The notes under the pieces: model-generated
Database searches by the model: none
Told to the model about the DNA's origin: nothing
The model's input: the letters and a program-made list of their open reading frames with translations, nothing else
In this document: positions 15,792-24,022 of the stretch, piece by piece
Layout of the letters: every line of letters starts with the position of its first letter
Position numbering within the stretch: the stretch's first letter is position 1
Position numbers and translations under genes: made by a program
Assembly: GCF_001439635.1 (NCBI RefSeq)
Contig: NZ_LMBZ01000021.1
Span: 32,164 to 67,163 of the forward strand
Length of the DNA: 35,000 bases
From: Solibacillus cecembensis
GTDB taxonomy: Bacteria; Bacillota; Bacilli; Bacillales_A; Planococcaceae
Reading direction: 5' to 3'

Positions 15792-16256
15792 ATGGGACAA
15801 ACATTTGAAGCACAATTAGTAGGAACGGATTTAAAAATCGGAATTATTGTTGGCCGATATAATGAATTTATTAACGACAAATTATTGAGCGGGGCATTAG
15901 ATGGTTTAAAGCGCCACGGAGTTTCAGAAGAGAATATTGATATTGCATGGGTACCTGGTGCATTTGAAGTACCTTTTATCGCAAAAAAAATGGTCGCAAC
16001 AGGGGACTATGATGCGGTTATTGGATTAGGTACGGTCATTCGAGGCTCTACGACGCATTATGACTATGTTTGTAATGAAGCAGCAAAAGGTATAGCCAAC
16101 GTATCATTAGAATCAGGAATCCCAGTTATTTTCGGCATCGTAACGACTGAAAATATCGAGCAAGCAATCGAACGTGCTGGAACGAAAGTAGGGAATAAAG
16201 GCTATGACAGCGCAATTTCGGCAATTGAAATGGCGAATTTGAATCGCATGTTTTAA
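15792..16256 (+). CDS. ribH: 6,7-dimethyl-8-ribityllumazine synthase
   Basis: Condenses 5-amino-6-ribitylamino-uracil with the RibB product to form lumazine; it assembles into 60-subunit capsids in Bacillus. The 154 residues include GIIVGRYNEFI, WVPGAFEVPF, GLGTVIRGSTTHYDYVCNEAAKG (phosphate loop with catalytic His) and PVIFGIVTTENIEQA with C-terminal KGYDSAISAIEM. The start at 15792 (MGQTFEAQ) is preferred because AGGGGA is 7 bases upstream and the length equals the B. subtilis protein; an ATG two codons earlier overlaps the ribosome binding site. It is the last gene of the operon. Confidence 0.97.
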   Translation: MGQTFEAQLVGTDLKIGIIVGRYNEFINDKLLSGALDGLKRHGVSEENIDIAWVPGAFEVPFIAKKMVATGDYDAVIGLGTVIRGSTTHYDYVCNEAAKGIANVSLESGIPVIFGIVTTENIEQAIERAGTKVGNKGYDSAISAIEMANLNRMF

Positions 16257-16289
16257 TCGGTAGCGAAGTTCAGTGAGTGAGTAACAAAA

Positions 16290-16324
16290 ATAAGCAAACC
16301 CTTGATATTGATGGGTTTGCTTAT
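16290..16324 (+). terminator. Terminator of the riboflavin operon
   Basis: ATAAGCAAACCC (16290-16301) pairs perfectly with GGGTTTGCTTAT (16313-16324), followed by a T-rich stretch. Confidence 0.8.
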
Positions 16325-16376
16325 TTAATGGGAATAATTTATTTTGTTTGAAATTAGTAACTTAAGCTAGTCATTG

Positions 16377-16868
16377 CTACCTTAAATTAAATGTCGACTC
16401 AATAATTTCGCCGTCAGTCGTTTTAACAACGAAAGGTTCAACGATTTTGTCGATCCCAATTTCAACAAATGGTAATTTTTGTGGTTCTCCACCATCAACA
16501 ATTTTGATGATTACTTCTGTATTTCTGATTGTTTTCACCTTTTTTATAAGTAATTGTTTACCTTCGTATGCTTCACCTAATTGTATTTTCACTTTCTTAC
16601 TGCCCTCGGATATTGTGGATGTTGAATAGTAACTCGTTGCGGATAACTTGCTTTCCACTATATATCCTTCATTAATAATCCAGTACCCATCGTCGGAGAT
16701 TATTGTCCCTATTATAGATGCAAATAATAGCAGTGGTGCGATAATTAAAATGAATTTGTCGAACTTGTTTATCCTAGTTTTATCACTTTTCTTTACGACA
16801 AAAGGTAAAATGAATGTGCCAATAATCGCTACAGCTAAAATGCTTACCCCAATAATTCCATAGCCCAT
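16377..16868 (-). CDS. Hypothetical two-TM membrane protein
   Basis: A 163-residue protein not recognised. Two hydrophobic helices (about 3-25 and 37-59) flank a short Lys/Arg-rich loop, followed by a hydrophilic, probably extracytoplasmic domain with Tyr/Ser-rich and beta-strand-like stretches (VKIQLGEAYEGKQLLIKKV, EVIIKIVDGGEPQKLP). The start codon overlaps, in another frame, the end of the broken sigma-factor gene, and its upstream GAAGG is a weak ribosome binding site. Its position directly behind an ECF sigma remnant raises the possibility that it belonged to that sigma factor's regulon or was an anti-sigma-like partner, but no anti-sigma motif is visible. Confidence 0.6.
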   Translation of the reverse strand: MGYGIIGVSILAVAIIGTFILPFVVKKSDKTRINKFDKFILIIAPLLLFASIIGTIISDDGYWIINEGYIVESKLSATSYYSTSTISEGSKKVKIQLGEAYEGKQLLIKKVKTIRNTEVIIKIVDGGEPQKLPFVEIGIDKIVEPFVVKTTDGEIIESTFNLR

Positions 16869-17211
16869 GCCTTCAAAGCCGCTTCGATTTTAGCATTCAT
16901 CACAGCCTTCGATTCAGGTGTTTGATAATTTACCAACAAGTCCTCAGTTAGATTTTCATCATGCAACAATTCGGGTTTCTTTTTTTATAATAATCGAGCA
17001 ATGTATTTTTGCTGGCTTTTATTAACCAGCTTTTCATATGCTGAACTTGCGAAATTCGTGCAGGATCTTTCAGTATTTTGGAAAAAAGCTCTTGAATAAT
17101 ATCATCGGCTACTTCCTCATCTTTAGTGAGCTTGAGTAAATAATTCCTTAAATATGGATAGTGAGCGATATAAATTTCTTCAATCGCTTCAAATGGATTA
17201 TTCATTTTCAT
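16844..17211 (-). pseudogene. ECF sigma factor remnant, frameshifted and lacking region 4
   Basis: The N-terminal 80 codons encode sigma-70 region 2: EEIYIAHYPYLRNYLLKLTKDEEVADDIIQELFSKI and WLIKASKNTLLDYYKK, typical of ECF sigma factors. The frame then breaks at a run of seven T on the plus strand (16980-16986) and stops at 16948. Adding one base to this homopolymer restores KKKKPELLHDENLTEDLL and runs to a stop at 16844. The restored product still ends before any sigma region 4. The gene is therefore broken by a frameshift and also truncated, unless the homopolymer is a sequencing error. ATG at 17211 or 17205; a GGGGG stretch precedes. Confidence 0.65.
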
Positions 17212-17303
17212 TTTGAGCCCCCATTAATTGTCACTCACTTATGAGACGATTGAGAGGTGGGGAAAGTTGTATTTATTTTATAATTCCGACAATTAATTTT
17301 AAA

Positions 17304-17349
17304 AAAGCCCTATACAACTCATGCGAAAATTGAATGAATTGCTGGGCTT
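17304..17349 (-). terminator. Terminator of the racemase-like gene
   Basis: AAGCCC and GGGCTT enclose a second imperfect stem (CAACTCAT with ATGAATTG). On the minus strand the hairpin ends in six T, 30-80 bases after the stop codon. Confidence 0.6.
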
Positions 17350-17382
17350 GTTATGGCGTACTGCTATTCTATTTTGCAATGC

Positions 17383-18054
17383 TCATTCAGCGTTTATAGG
17401 TAAATCTAGGGCATCTACAATCGTTTTAGTTAGTGCATCTAACGGATTAAGAATAGTTAAAGCATGTTTTGCGCTCATCTGCCTTGCTGCGTCCACCATT
17501 GAAAGTTGTGCAACGGAAATCACTTTCTTTTCCTTCTGGATCAGTTCATCCATAAATGCTGCCAACATCGCATCATGCTCGCTTTTCAAGCCTTTCATAA
17601 TAAGTGAAAAAGCCTCGGGAAGCATACGTACTTCAATGTTGATATTTTTCATATTGCTTTTTGCGTAGTCATTTAATCGAGCAAGTGTACCTTCAACCGT
17701 ATCTTGATTTGTAAAAATGACTATTTGTGGCGCGGTTATAGAGCAAATCTTTTCAAAAAAGGGTTCGTCTATTTTAATTAACGGGATAGATGGAAATTTT
17801 CTTTCCGTGTCCATAAGTGCAATGTAATTCGTACACGTAATGAGGATGGCATCTGGGTGGGTATCTTCAAGCCATGCAATTTGCGAATTTACTTTTGTTT
17901 GAGCTAACTGCAGATCAAAATGCGGATTATTTTTAATTTGATCCATTAAACCTGGATCAACATGATGTGAGATTTCAATAGGGAATGGTTTTAGTAAATC
18001 CTCTATGTATGGGATATTGGAATGGTGTGCGTGTAAACAAGCTAGTTTTTTCAT
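17383..18054 (-). CDS. Asp/Glu racemase-superfamily protein lacking the second Cys
   Basis: A 223-residue protein with the aspartate/glutamate/hydantoin racemase fold: an N-terminal LACLHAHHSNIPYIEDLLKP segment, DAILITCTNY with Cys74 at the first catalytic position, IVIFTNQDTVEGTL in the middle and VISVAQLSMVDAA at about 178-190 where the second catalytic Cys normally lies. That position has no Cys (SVAQLSM), so the two-base racemase mechanism is not expected. The protein may be a one-Cys enzyme such as an arylmalonate-decarboxylase-like or isomerase-type member, or a binding protein. AAAGGAGA precedes the ATG. Monocistronic. Confidence 0.75.
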   Translation of the reverse strand: MKKLACLHAHHSNIPYIEDLLKPFPIEISHHVDPGLMDQIKNNPHFDLQLAQTKVNSQIAWLEDTHPDAILITCTNYIALMDTERKFPSIPLIKIDEPFFEKICSITAPQIVIFTNQDTVEGTLARLNDYAKSNMKNINIEVRMLPEAFSLIMKGLKSEHDAMLAAFMDELIQKEKKVISVAQLSMVDAARQMSAKHALTILNPLDALTKTIVDALDLPINAE

Positions 18055-18600
18055 ATGTGTCTCCTTTATTATGGATTATTTTGTTAATTATAGTTTGGAG
18101 GAGTTGGAAAAGCTAGGGGGATAGGTTAATAGCCTATACATATTAATTTAATTAAATTGCATATTAAAAATTTTAATTTGATAACATTTATCATTCGGAA
18201 TGTACTGAAAACTCTAAGTTCGTAAAAGTTAATATACTTACATGAGTAAACGTCATCAATGTGCGAATTTGAAAACTTACTTAGGAAGCGGGGGAAATGG
18301 CATTAGGTTCAGGTAGTGGTTTTCTAAAAAAGAGTGGATTCAAAATAATGAGTGGAATCTACTTGTGAAAGAAGTAAAAGTATGGCTTTAAGCGATTAAT
18401 TAAAAAGAACACATTGAGAAGGGACTGTCCGAAAGTAGACAGTTCCTTCTCAATGTGTTGGTGAGTGCAATTTTAAAGATATGTGTTTTATAACTAAAGT
18501 ATGTTATTGTCGCTTCTAACATAAAAATTCTTCCCCATGCAAGTCAAGGTGTGGAATTCGTTAAGCCTGTGAAGCGGTCCTCTAAATAAACTTCCTCACA
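18055..18600. other. Intergenic region with a long hairpin
   Basis: About 545 bases between two minus-strand genes. Seen: the 22-bp hairpin at 18408-18459. A 23-codon frame at 18297 with a G-rich leader was considered but not supported. The rest shows no feature and may be decayed sequence. Confidence 0.4.
18408..18459 (-). terminator. Long 22-bp terminator-like hairpin
   Basis: AACACATTGAGAAGGGACTG (18408-18427, plus TC) pairs with the segment ending at 18459, with a single G-T wobble and an 8-base loop. On the minus strand CTTTTT follows, so it can terminate the regulator gene that stops at 18601. The length is unusual for a simple terminator. Confidence 0.6.
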
Positions 18601-19977
18601 CTAAATGAGTAAAAAGTTATTTGGAGTAATAGGTTTTTTTCTACTGTCAATTAAAGAAATACAGTGAGCCAATCGTTCTACCCCTAGTTTTATTTGACTC
18701 TCGTTCACTTGAGAGATGCTTAATCGAAGGAGATTGTCCTTTTTATATTCGGGTAAAAACATTCTAGATGCATCATCAACATAAACATGCTGCTCCTTTA
18801 GCATATGGACGACCTGTTTTGCTGTCACATTCTCTGGCAAACTAATGGATAAATAGAACCCTGAAGTCGGTTTAGAGAAATGAGTATTTGCCGGTAGCAA
18901 TAATTCACAAGCTTCTTGAAGGATGTGCATTTTAGTTTGGTATACCTCTTTTATTTTTTTGAGATGGCTATTAATCATGCCACTTTTTAAATAAATTTCC
19001 AACGCCCCTTGAGAAAGTGTTGAGCTATTAAAATCCGAAGTAAATTTATATCTCAAAAAATTGTTAATCATTAATGAAGGCAAAATGACAGTAGCAATCC
19101 TTAATCCTGGGAGAAAAATTTTCGAAAAGCTTTTAATATAAATCACTCTTCCAGAAGGATCAAAGGAAAATAAAGGATCTGATTTTGCATTTGTATCAAG
19201 GTCTCCTAAAAAATCATCTTCAACTATATACACATCATATTTTTCAGCTAATTCCACGATTTTTTTCTTTTCGCTATTCGTATAACTATGTCCAAGTGGA
19301 TTATGAAATCTTGGAATAACATAGAAAAATTTTATATCATTATTGCGGAAAATATATTCCAAACGGTCAAAGTCAATTCCATCCATTGTTAACTCAATTC
19401 CAAAAGTAGTCACTTGATGCAGATTGATGGACTCAATTATTCCGAAATAACTAGGCTGTTCGATCAAAATATTGTTTTTTCCATTTGGAAAGGGCATAGA
19501 AACTAATAAATTTAGTGCTTGTTGCGAGCCGGAAACAACGACTAATCTTTCAGGTTGGGTAAATACCTGTAAAGTTTGAAGATATTTCACCAATTGTACT
19601 CGTAGTGGGTAAAGCCCTTGTTGATCTGAGTAAGTAAAAAGCTCTTCTTTATATTGATTTATTGCTTGATTCATACAATGTTGAAATTCTACATATGGCA
19701 TAACATTTTTGTCTGGACCGGCAGCCAAGAAATCAATCACCTCCATTTCATCCGCGACTTTTTGAAAATCATTCACAACATAGTAGCCACTTTTAGGAAC
19801 TGAATAAATGAAATGCTCCTTTTCTAGTTCAGCGTATGCTTTAATAATCGTATTTTTACTACATGAAAAATGCTCCGATAACTGACGAACAGAAGGGAGT
19901 TTACTACCTGCAATGAGTGACCCATCTGCGAGTTGTTGCTTAATTTCTTCCATTATATTTATATATTTTGAATGCAT
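18601..19977 (-). CDS. MocR/PdxR-type regulator (GntR HTH plus aminotransferase domain)
   Basis: A 458-residue chimeric regulator. A GntR winged helix (about 1-68: GSKLPSVRQLSEHFSCSKNTIIKAYAELEKEHFIY) is joined to a fold-type I PLP aminotransferase-like domain (about 90-440). PLP-site residues are present: N226 in RFHNPLGH, D254/D255 in IVEDDFLGDL and K286 in SFSKIFLPGLRI, so it should bind PLP. Members such as GabR and PdxR use PLP adducts to activate neighbouring genes. It is divergent from an EamA transporter, with repeated AACTGTACC motifs between them, fitting MocR binding to direct repeats; the effector is unknown. AAAGGAGGT precedes the ATG. Confidence 0.93.
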   Translation of the reverse strand: MHSKYINIMEEIKQQLADGSLIAGSKLPSVRQLSEHFSCSKNTIIKAYAELEKEHFIYSVPKSGYYVVNDFQKVADEMEVIDFLAAGPDKNVMPYVEFQHCMNQAINQYKEELFTYSDQQGLYPLRVQLVKYLQTLQVFTQPERLVVVSGSQQALNLLVSMPFPNGKNNILIEQPSYFGIIESINLHQVTTFGIELTMDGIDFDRLEYIFRNNDIKFFYVIPRFHNPLGHSYTNSEKKKIVELAEKYDVYIVEDDFLGDLDTNAKSDPLFSFDPSGRVIYIKSFSKIFLPGLRIATVILPSLMINNFLRYKFTSDFNSSTLSQGALEIYLKSGMINSHLKKIKEVYQTKMHILQEACELLLPANTHFSKPTSGFYLSISLPENVTAKQVVHMLKEQHVYVDDASRMFLPEYKKDNLLRLSISQVNESQIKLGVERLAHCISLIDSRKKPITPNNFLLI

Positions 19978-19993
19978 CTATTGAACCTCCTTT

Positions 19994-20102
19994 AACTGTA
20001 CCAGTTCAGATAGGTAAAAGAATGGTTTATTTTCACCAACTGTACCTATTATAATCCTAATTATAGCAGAAGGTTTTTACAGAAAAGTAGAAAATGGTAC
20101 AG
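19994..20102. promoter_or_regulatory. Candidate MocR operator region
   Basis: AACTGTACC occurs as a direct repeat at 19994-20002 and 20038-20046 (44 bases apart, about four helical turns), and the inverse GGTACAG is at 20096-20102. A TATAAT towards the transporter is at 20050-20055 without a good -35, and a minus-strand TATAAT towards the regulator is at 20065-20060. This suits an activator-dependent divergent promoter. Confidence 0.55.
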
Positions 20103-20131
20103 AAGGATACAAAAAATGGAGGTAGGTTAAG

Positions 20132-21034
20132 GTGCAGAAAGAAAATAGAGAGAAAATGGGATTATTATTAGGATTAGTAGGTGTCATTTGTTTTAGTTTA
20201 ACACTCCCTGCTACAAGTATTGCAGTAGAGTATTTTGGGGCTACGGTCGTCGGTCTAGGCAGAACCGTTGTTGCAGCGTTATTAGTAGCTGTAGTATTGA
20301 TTGTGAAAAAAGAAAAAATTCCTTCTCCTCGCCACTTCAAAAGTCTACTTATTGTTGCTCTAGGTGCAGTTTTAGGATTTCCGCTCCTTGCCTCTTTTGC
20401 AATGGAATCCTTGCCTGTCTCACACGGAGCGGTGGAATTAGCTCTGTTACCGTTAGCAACTGCCGGATTTGCCATATTTAGAGCAGGTGAACGTCCTTCA
20501 CGGAAATTTTGGATTTCAAGTGTAATCGGCTCTTTAGCTGTCATTATGTATGCACTTCATCTTGGATTTGGTCAATTACAATATGCCGATTTAGCTTTAC
20601 TAGCAGCAGTAATTATTCTTGGACTTAGTTATGCAGAAGGTGGGATGTTAGCGAAAGAATTAGGGAGCTGGCAAGTCATTGCTTGGGCAATTATGATCGG
20701 GGCTCCATTTTTCATTATTCCAGTAGGGTTGCAGCTTTCAACTGAAATGCTCCAAGCGCCAATACAAGCTTGGGTTAGCTTCTTTTATCTTGCAATAGTG
20801 AGTCAATTTCTAGCATTCGTTGCTTGGTATAGTGGATTGGCTATGGGTGGGATAGCAAGAGTAAGTCAAATTCAGTACTTACAACCATTTTTGATGATTC
20901 TATTTGCAACGGTATTTCTAGGCGAATCCATCACTGGGTTCACTGTTGTTACCGCAATTATTGTTGTCATTTCGGTTTTAATTGGTAAAAATGCTACCGT
21001 ATCCAAAAAAGAAGATTCATTAGAGAAAAATTAA
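20132..21034 (+). CDS. EamA-family (DMT) transporter
   Basis: A 300-residue integral membrane protein with two EamA repeats and about ten hydrophobic helices. It carries the family's GLLLGLVGVICFSLTLPATSIAVEYF start, a VVGLGRTVVAALLVAVVL helix, and in the second half WQVIAWAIMIGAPFFIIPV and RVSQIQYLQPFLMILFATVFLGE. Drug/metabolite transporters export or import small metabolites; the substrate is not deducible. The GTG start is supported by GGAGGT 8 bases upstream. It is divergent from the MocR regulator, which probably controls it, and is followed 84 bases later by the PaiB-like gene. Confidence 0.9.
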   Translation: MQKENREKMGLLLGLVGVICFSLTLPATSIAVEYFGATVVGLGRTVVAALLVAVVLIVKKEKIPSPRHFKSLLIVALGAVLGFPLLASFAMESLPVSHGAVELALLPLATAGFAIFRAGERPSRKFWISSVIGSLAVIMYALHLGFGQLQYADLALLAAVIILGLSYAEGGMLAKELGSWQVIAWAIMIGAPFFIIPVGLQLSTEMLQAPIQAWVSFFYLAIVSQFLAFVAWYSGLAMGGIARVSQIQYLQPFLMILFATVFLGESITGFTVVTAIIVVISVLIGKNATVSKKEDSLEKN

Positions 21035-21118
21035 TTGTATGTTCAATGGAGATGAAGGAATATAGTTAATAAAGCTAGTATTTGAATGTTAACAACCGAT
21101 TTTGAGAGGAGAAAAAAC

Positions 21119-21730
21119 ATGTTTATTCCTGCACATTTTAACATTACCGACAAAGCACTTGCCTATGACATTATGAAAGAACATAGTTTTGCGACACTTA
21201 TTTCTCAACATAATGGCTTGCCCTTTGCGACGCACTTACCGTTAATTTTGAACGAAGACAATTCATACTTATATGGACATTTTGCTCGTCCTAATCCTCA
21301 ATGGAAAGACATCAAAGATCAAGTCGTTTTAGCTATTTTTCATGGTCCGCATTGTTATATTTCTCCATCTTGGTATGAGACGAATAAAGCCGTACCAACA
21401 TGGAATTATGTGACCGTTCATGTTTACGGAGAAGTCGAACTGTTAGAAGATGAACAAGAATTAATGAACTCTATGCATGATATGGTGGCGAAGTACGAAA
21501 CTCCAGACAGTTCGTACAGTTTGCAAGATGTAGATGCTGAGTTTCTTTCTAATATGAATAAAGGAGTTCAAGGATTCAAAATAAAAATTAACAAAGTAGA
21601 AGGGAAAGCAAAGTTAAGTCAAAACCATTCATTGCAGAGAAAAGAGTTAGTTGTCAATCAACTGGAACAAATTTCAAATACAGATGAGAAGCAGATTGCA
21701 TCATTAATGAAAGCAAACTTAAAAAAATGA
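21119..21730 (+). CDS. PaiB-like FMN-binding protein
   Basis: A 203-residue protein of the PaiB (FMN-binding negative transcriptional regulator) family with a split-barrel flavin fold. Landmarks: the N-terminal MFIPAHFNI, HSFATLISQHNGLPFATHLP, LYGHFARPNPQWK, AIFHGPHCYISPSWY followed by VPTWNYVTVHVYGEVEL, and a C-terminal VQGFKIKINKVEGKAKLSQN, all matching PaiB. In B. subtilis PaiB accompanies the acetyltransferase PaiA and affects protease and sporulation genes; PaiA is absent here. The start at 21119 has GAGAGGAG upstream and gives the canonical N-terminus. It probably shares transcription with the EamA gene. Confidence 0.88.
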   Translation: MFIPAHFNITDKALAYDIMKEHSFATLISQHNGLPFATHLPLILNEDNSYLYGHFARPNPQWKDIKDQVVLAIFHGPHCYISPSWYETNKAVPTWNYVTVHVYGEVELLEDEQELMNSMHDMVAKYETPDSSYSLQDVDAEFLSNMNKGVQGFKIKINKVEGKAKLSQNHSLQRKELVVNQLEQISNTDEKQIASLMKANLKK

Positions 21731-21902
21731 GTTCACAGCAAAAATATAGGCTATTAATAGGGGAGACGAATGAAAAAACTTCCCTAATAAATAATTTATC
21801 TTAAATAGAAGTTTCAATTTCATATTTCCGGGTATTATATAAATATGCTCATGTTAATAAATGTGGGTAATAGGTCTCTCCCCCAATAGTAGACTTGAAA
21901 AG

Positions 21903-21936
21903 ATGTCCTTTCGCGCATAAAAAGGGCATTCTTTTT
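21903..21936 (+). terminator. Terminator after the PaiB-like gene
   Basis: ATGTCCTTT (21903-21911) pairs with AAAGGGCAT (21921-21929), one wobble, followed by TTCTTTTTG. Confidence 0.7.
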
Positions 21937-21966
21937 GTGTAAAGAATTCAAAACTTAATATAAAAA

Positions 21967-22010
21967 AACGCGTTCGATTGAATAGGGCATTCCCTCCAAT
22001 CGAACGCGTT
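21967..22010. terminator. Bidirectional terminator before the chemoreceptor stop
   Basis: A 14-bp perfect stem AACGCGTTCGATTG with CAATCGAACGCGTT, and an inner AGGG/CCCT stem. A long T run on the minus strand and ATTTATTTTT on the plus strand serve both convergent units. Confidence 0.85.
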
Positions 22011-22027
22011 ATTTATTTTTATTCCGG

Positions 22028-24022
22028 CTATATTTTAAATCGGCTAATGGCAACAGCTAAATCATTGCTTAAGCTGTTTAGTTGCTCTGAAGCTTCGGCA
22101 ACAGATTGAATCGCATGTAGCTGTTCATCGGAGGAAGCGCTCACTTCTTCACATGTAGCAGCAACAGTTTGTGCATTTGTTGACATTTCTCCGATTGTGG
22201 AAAGGACATTATCTTTGTAAAGAATCATTTCTTGAATTTCTGCTGTAAGTAATTCAAAAGAGTGTTCGATTGTTGTCATGTTGCTCGACAATTGACTAAA
22301 TGTTTGTGTTGTTTCTTCCACTACAATGCCTTGCTTGTCAAAGGTTTTTTCCATTTCATACATTTGTGTTGTAACGGAATGTGATTCGACTTCTAACGCA
22401 GAGATGGTTGCCCTCACTTGCTCGGTAGCGGCAGCGGATTGCTCGGCTAGTTTACGTACTTCAGTGGCAACAACGGCAAAGCCTTTCCCATGATTCCCAG
22501 CCCGTGCTGCTTCAATGGAGGCGTTTAAGGCAAGTAAATTCGTTTGGGCTGAAATGGCGGAAATACTATCAATGACGGATTCAATGGATGTAATTTTCGT
22601 TTCAAGTGCTGTTACGACATTAGACATTTCATGTAAATCATGTTTGGAATGTTCAAAGCTTTGTAACAAGTCGCGCATTTTCTGCTGACCCAATGTATTT
22701 AATTGACCCATTTCAGTTGTTGTTTGTTGAACGGCTGTTGTTTGTTCATGCATTTTATCAATTTCGGAACCTAATTGTGTCGCTTGTAATGTAACTGCGT
22801 CCGCGTGTTCAGATGATTCCGTAGCACTTGCAGCGATTTCCCCGATAGCTTGTGAAACTTCAATACTCGATGCGCTTGTTTCTTCCGCCATCGCACTTAG
22901 GTGATGGGAACGCCCTTCAACATTGGAAGAAGAATGCTGGACGACACCAACAATATCTTTCATATTCGCAATCATATTATTAAAATGATGTGCGAGTCGG
23001 CCAATTTCATCATGTGTTTTAACTTGAATTTGCACCGTCAAATCTCCATTTGATACGCGTCCCATTAATGTTCCAAGCGAGTAAAGTGGTTTGATCATTC
23101 GTGAAATAAAGAAGTAAAGAACGATAAAGGTTACGATTAAAATACAAATAGTTATTAAGAAAATCACTTTCTGAATTTCCGTAGCAGTTGCGTTAAGATT
23201 GGATTCTCTATAAAAAGCGGCAATCGTCCAATCAATTTCAGGAACTTTTGCAAAGACAACGGTATTATTTTCTCCTTCAATTTTTGCATGCATGGCATCA
23301 CTCATTTCTGACGATGCAAGCATTTTGGCAATGGCCTCTTGTTCCTCAAGGTTTTCCCCTGCATTGGTCGGGTGAACAATTGCGACACCGTCTGAATCAA
23401 TAATAACTGGGAAGCCTTCATAGCCCAATTCAATTTCTGAAACCATCGCAGTTAATTCGGATAATAAAATGTCGACACCGAGAACACCAACAATTTTATT
23501 TTGAACTTTCACCCCAACGGAAGCGGTAAGTGTATAATTTCCTGTTGCTTTATCAATATATGGGGATGACCATTGCACTTCATCTGGGTTGTGAATACTA
23601 TTTTGATACCATGTGCGTGTCAGGGGGCGAATATTTTTGATGTCATCAAAATGTGGATGAATCGTAATAAGGTCCTGATTCGCAAAATAAATAGCTGAGG
23701 TTGCAGGGAAGCTTGTCACAAAATTTTCAAGCTGCTTCCGGTAGAGCATATCTGCCTCGCCGTTATAAGTGTGATCTTCGGCTTGCGCAAACTTTTTGAC
23801 CTCTTCTGAAATCGACATATTGTAGAGCACTTGTTCATAGGTACTTAAAAAAGTTGTGACCGTACTGGCTACTTGAGTGACAAGGGTGCCACTTTGTTCG
23901 ACAACGGAATCAACCGTTTTATCTTTTATGATTGCTGAACTAATTGTAGCTAATGAACCAAGACCCGCAATGACGATGATAACAACGAGTCCAATAATTC
24001 GCCATCGAATGGATAATTTCAT
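22028..24022 (-). CDS. Methyl-accepting chemotaxis protein with amino-acid-type dCache domain
   Basis: A 664-residue transmembrane chemoreceptor: TM1 at about 9-31, a periplasm-side double Cache domain (about 37-280), TM2 at about 285-307, HAMP (about 305-360) and a long signalling coiled coil with the conserved tip ISAQTNLLALNASIEAARAG near 490-509. The sensor contains R136-x-W138-Y139, Y155-x-D157 and D184. Spacing and identity match the amino-acid-binding dCache motif known from PctA-type receptors, so an amino acid ligand is likely. It would signal through CheA/CheW. AAGGAGGATC precedes the ATG. No classical sigma-D promoter with correct spacing was found. Monocistronic between terminators. 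Confidence 0.94.
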   Translation of the reverse strand: MKLSIRWRIIGLVVIIVIAGLGSLATISSAIIKDKTVDSVVEQSGTLVTQVASTVTTFLSTYEQVLYNMSISEEVKKFAQAEDHTYNGEADMLYRKQLENFVTSFPATSAIYFANQDLITIHPHFDDIKNIRPLTRTWYQNSIHNPDEVQWSSPYIDKATGNYTLTASVGVKVQNKIVGVLGVDILLSELTAMVSEIELGYEGFPVIIDSDGVAIVHPTNAGENLEEQEAIAKMLASSEMSDAMHAKIEGENNTVVFAKVPEIDWTIAAFYRESNLNATATEIQKVIFLITICILIVTFIVLYFFISRMIKPLYSLGTLMGRVSNGDLTVQIQVKTHDEIGRLAHHFNNMIANMKDIVGVVQHSSSNVEGRSHHLSAMAEETSASSIEVSQAIGEIAASATESSEHADAVTLQATQLGSEIDKMHEQTTAVQQTTTEMGQLNTLGQQKMRDLLQSFEHSKHDLHEMSNVVTALETKITSIESVIDSISAISAQTNLLALNASIEAARAGNHGKGFAVVATEVRKLAEQSAAATEQVRATISALEVESHSVTTQMYEMEKTFDKQGIVVEETTQTFSQLSSNMTTIEHSFELLTAEIQEMILYKDNVLSTIGEMSTNAQTVAATCEEVSASSDEQLHAIQSVAEASEQLNSLSNDLAVAISRFKI

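Noticed and set aside
18297..18368. 23-codon frame with a G-rich leader
   Set aside because: Low-complexity short peptide, no conserved pattern, spacing to the G run too short.
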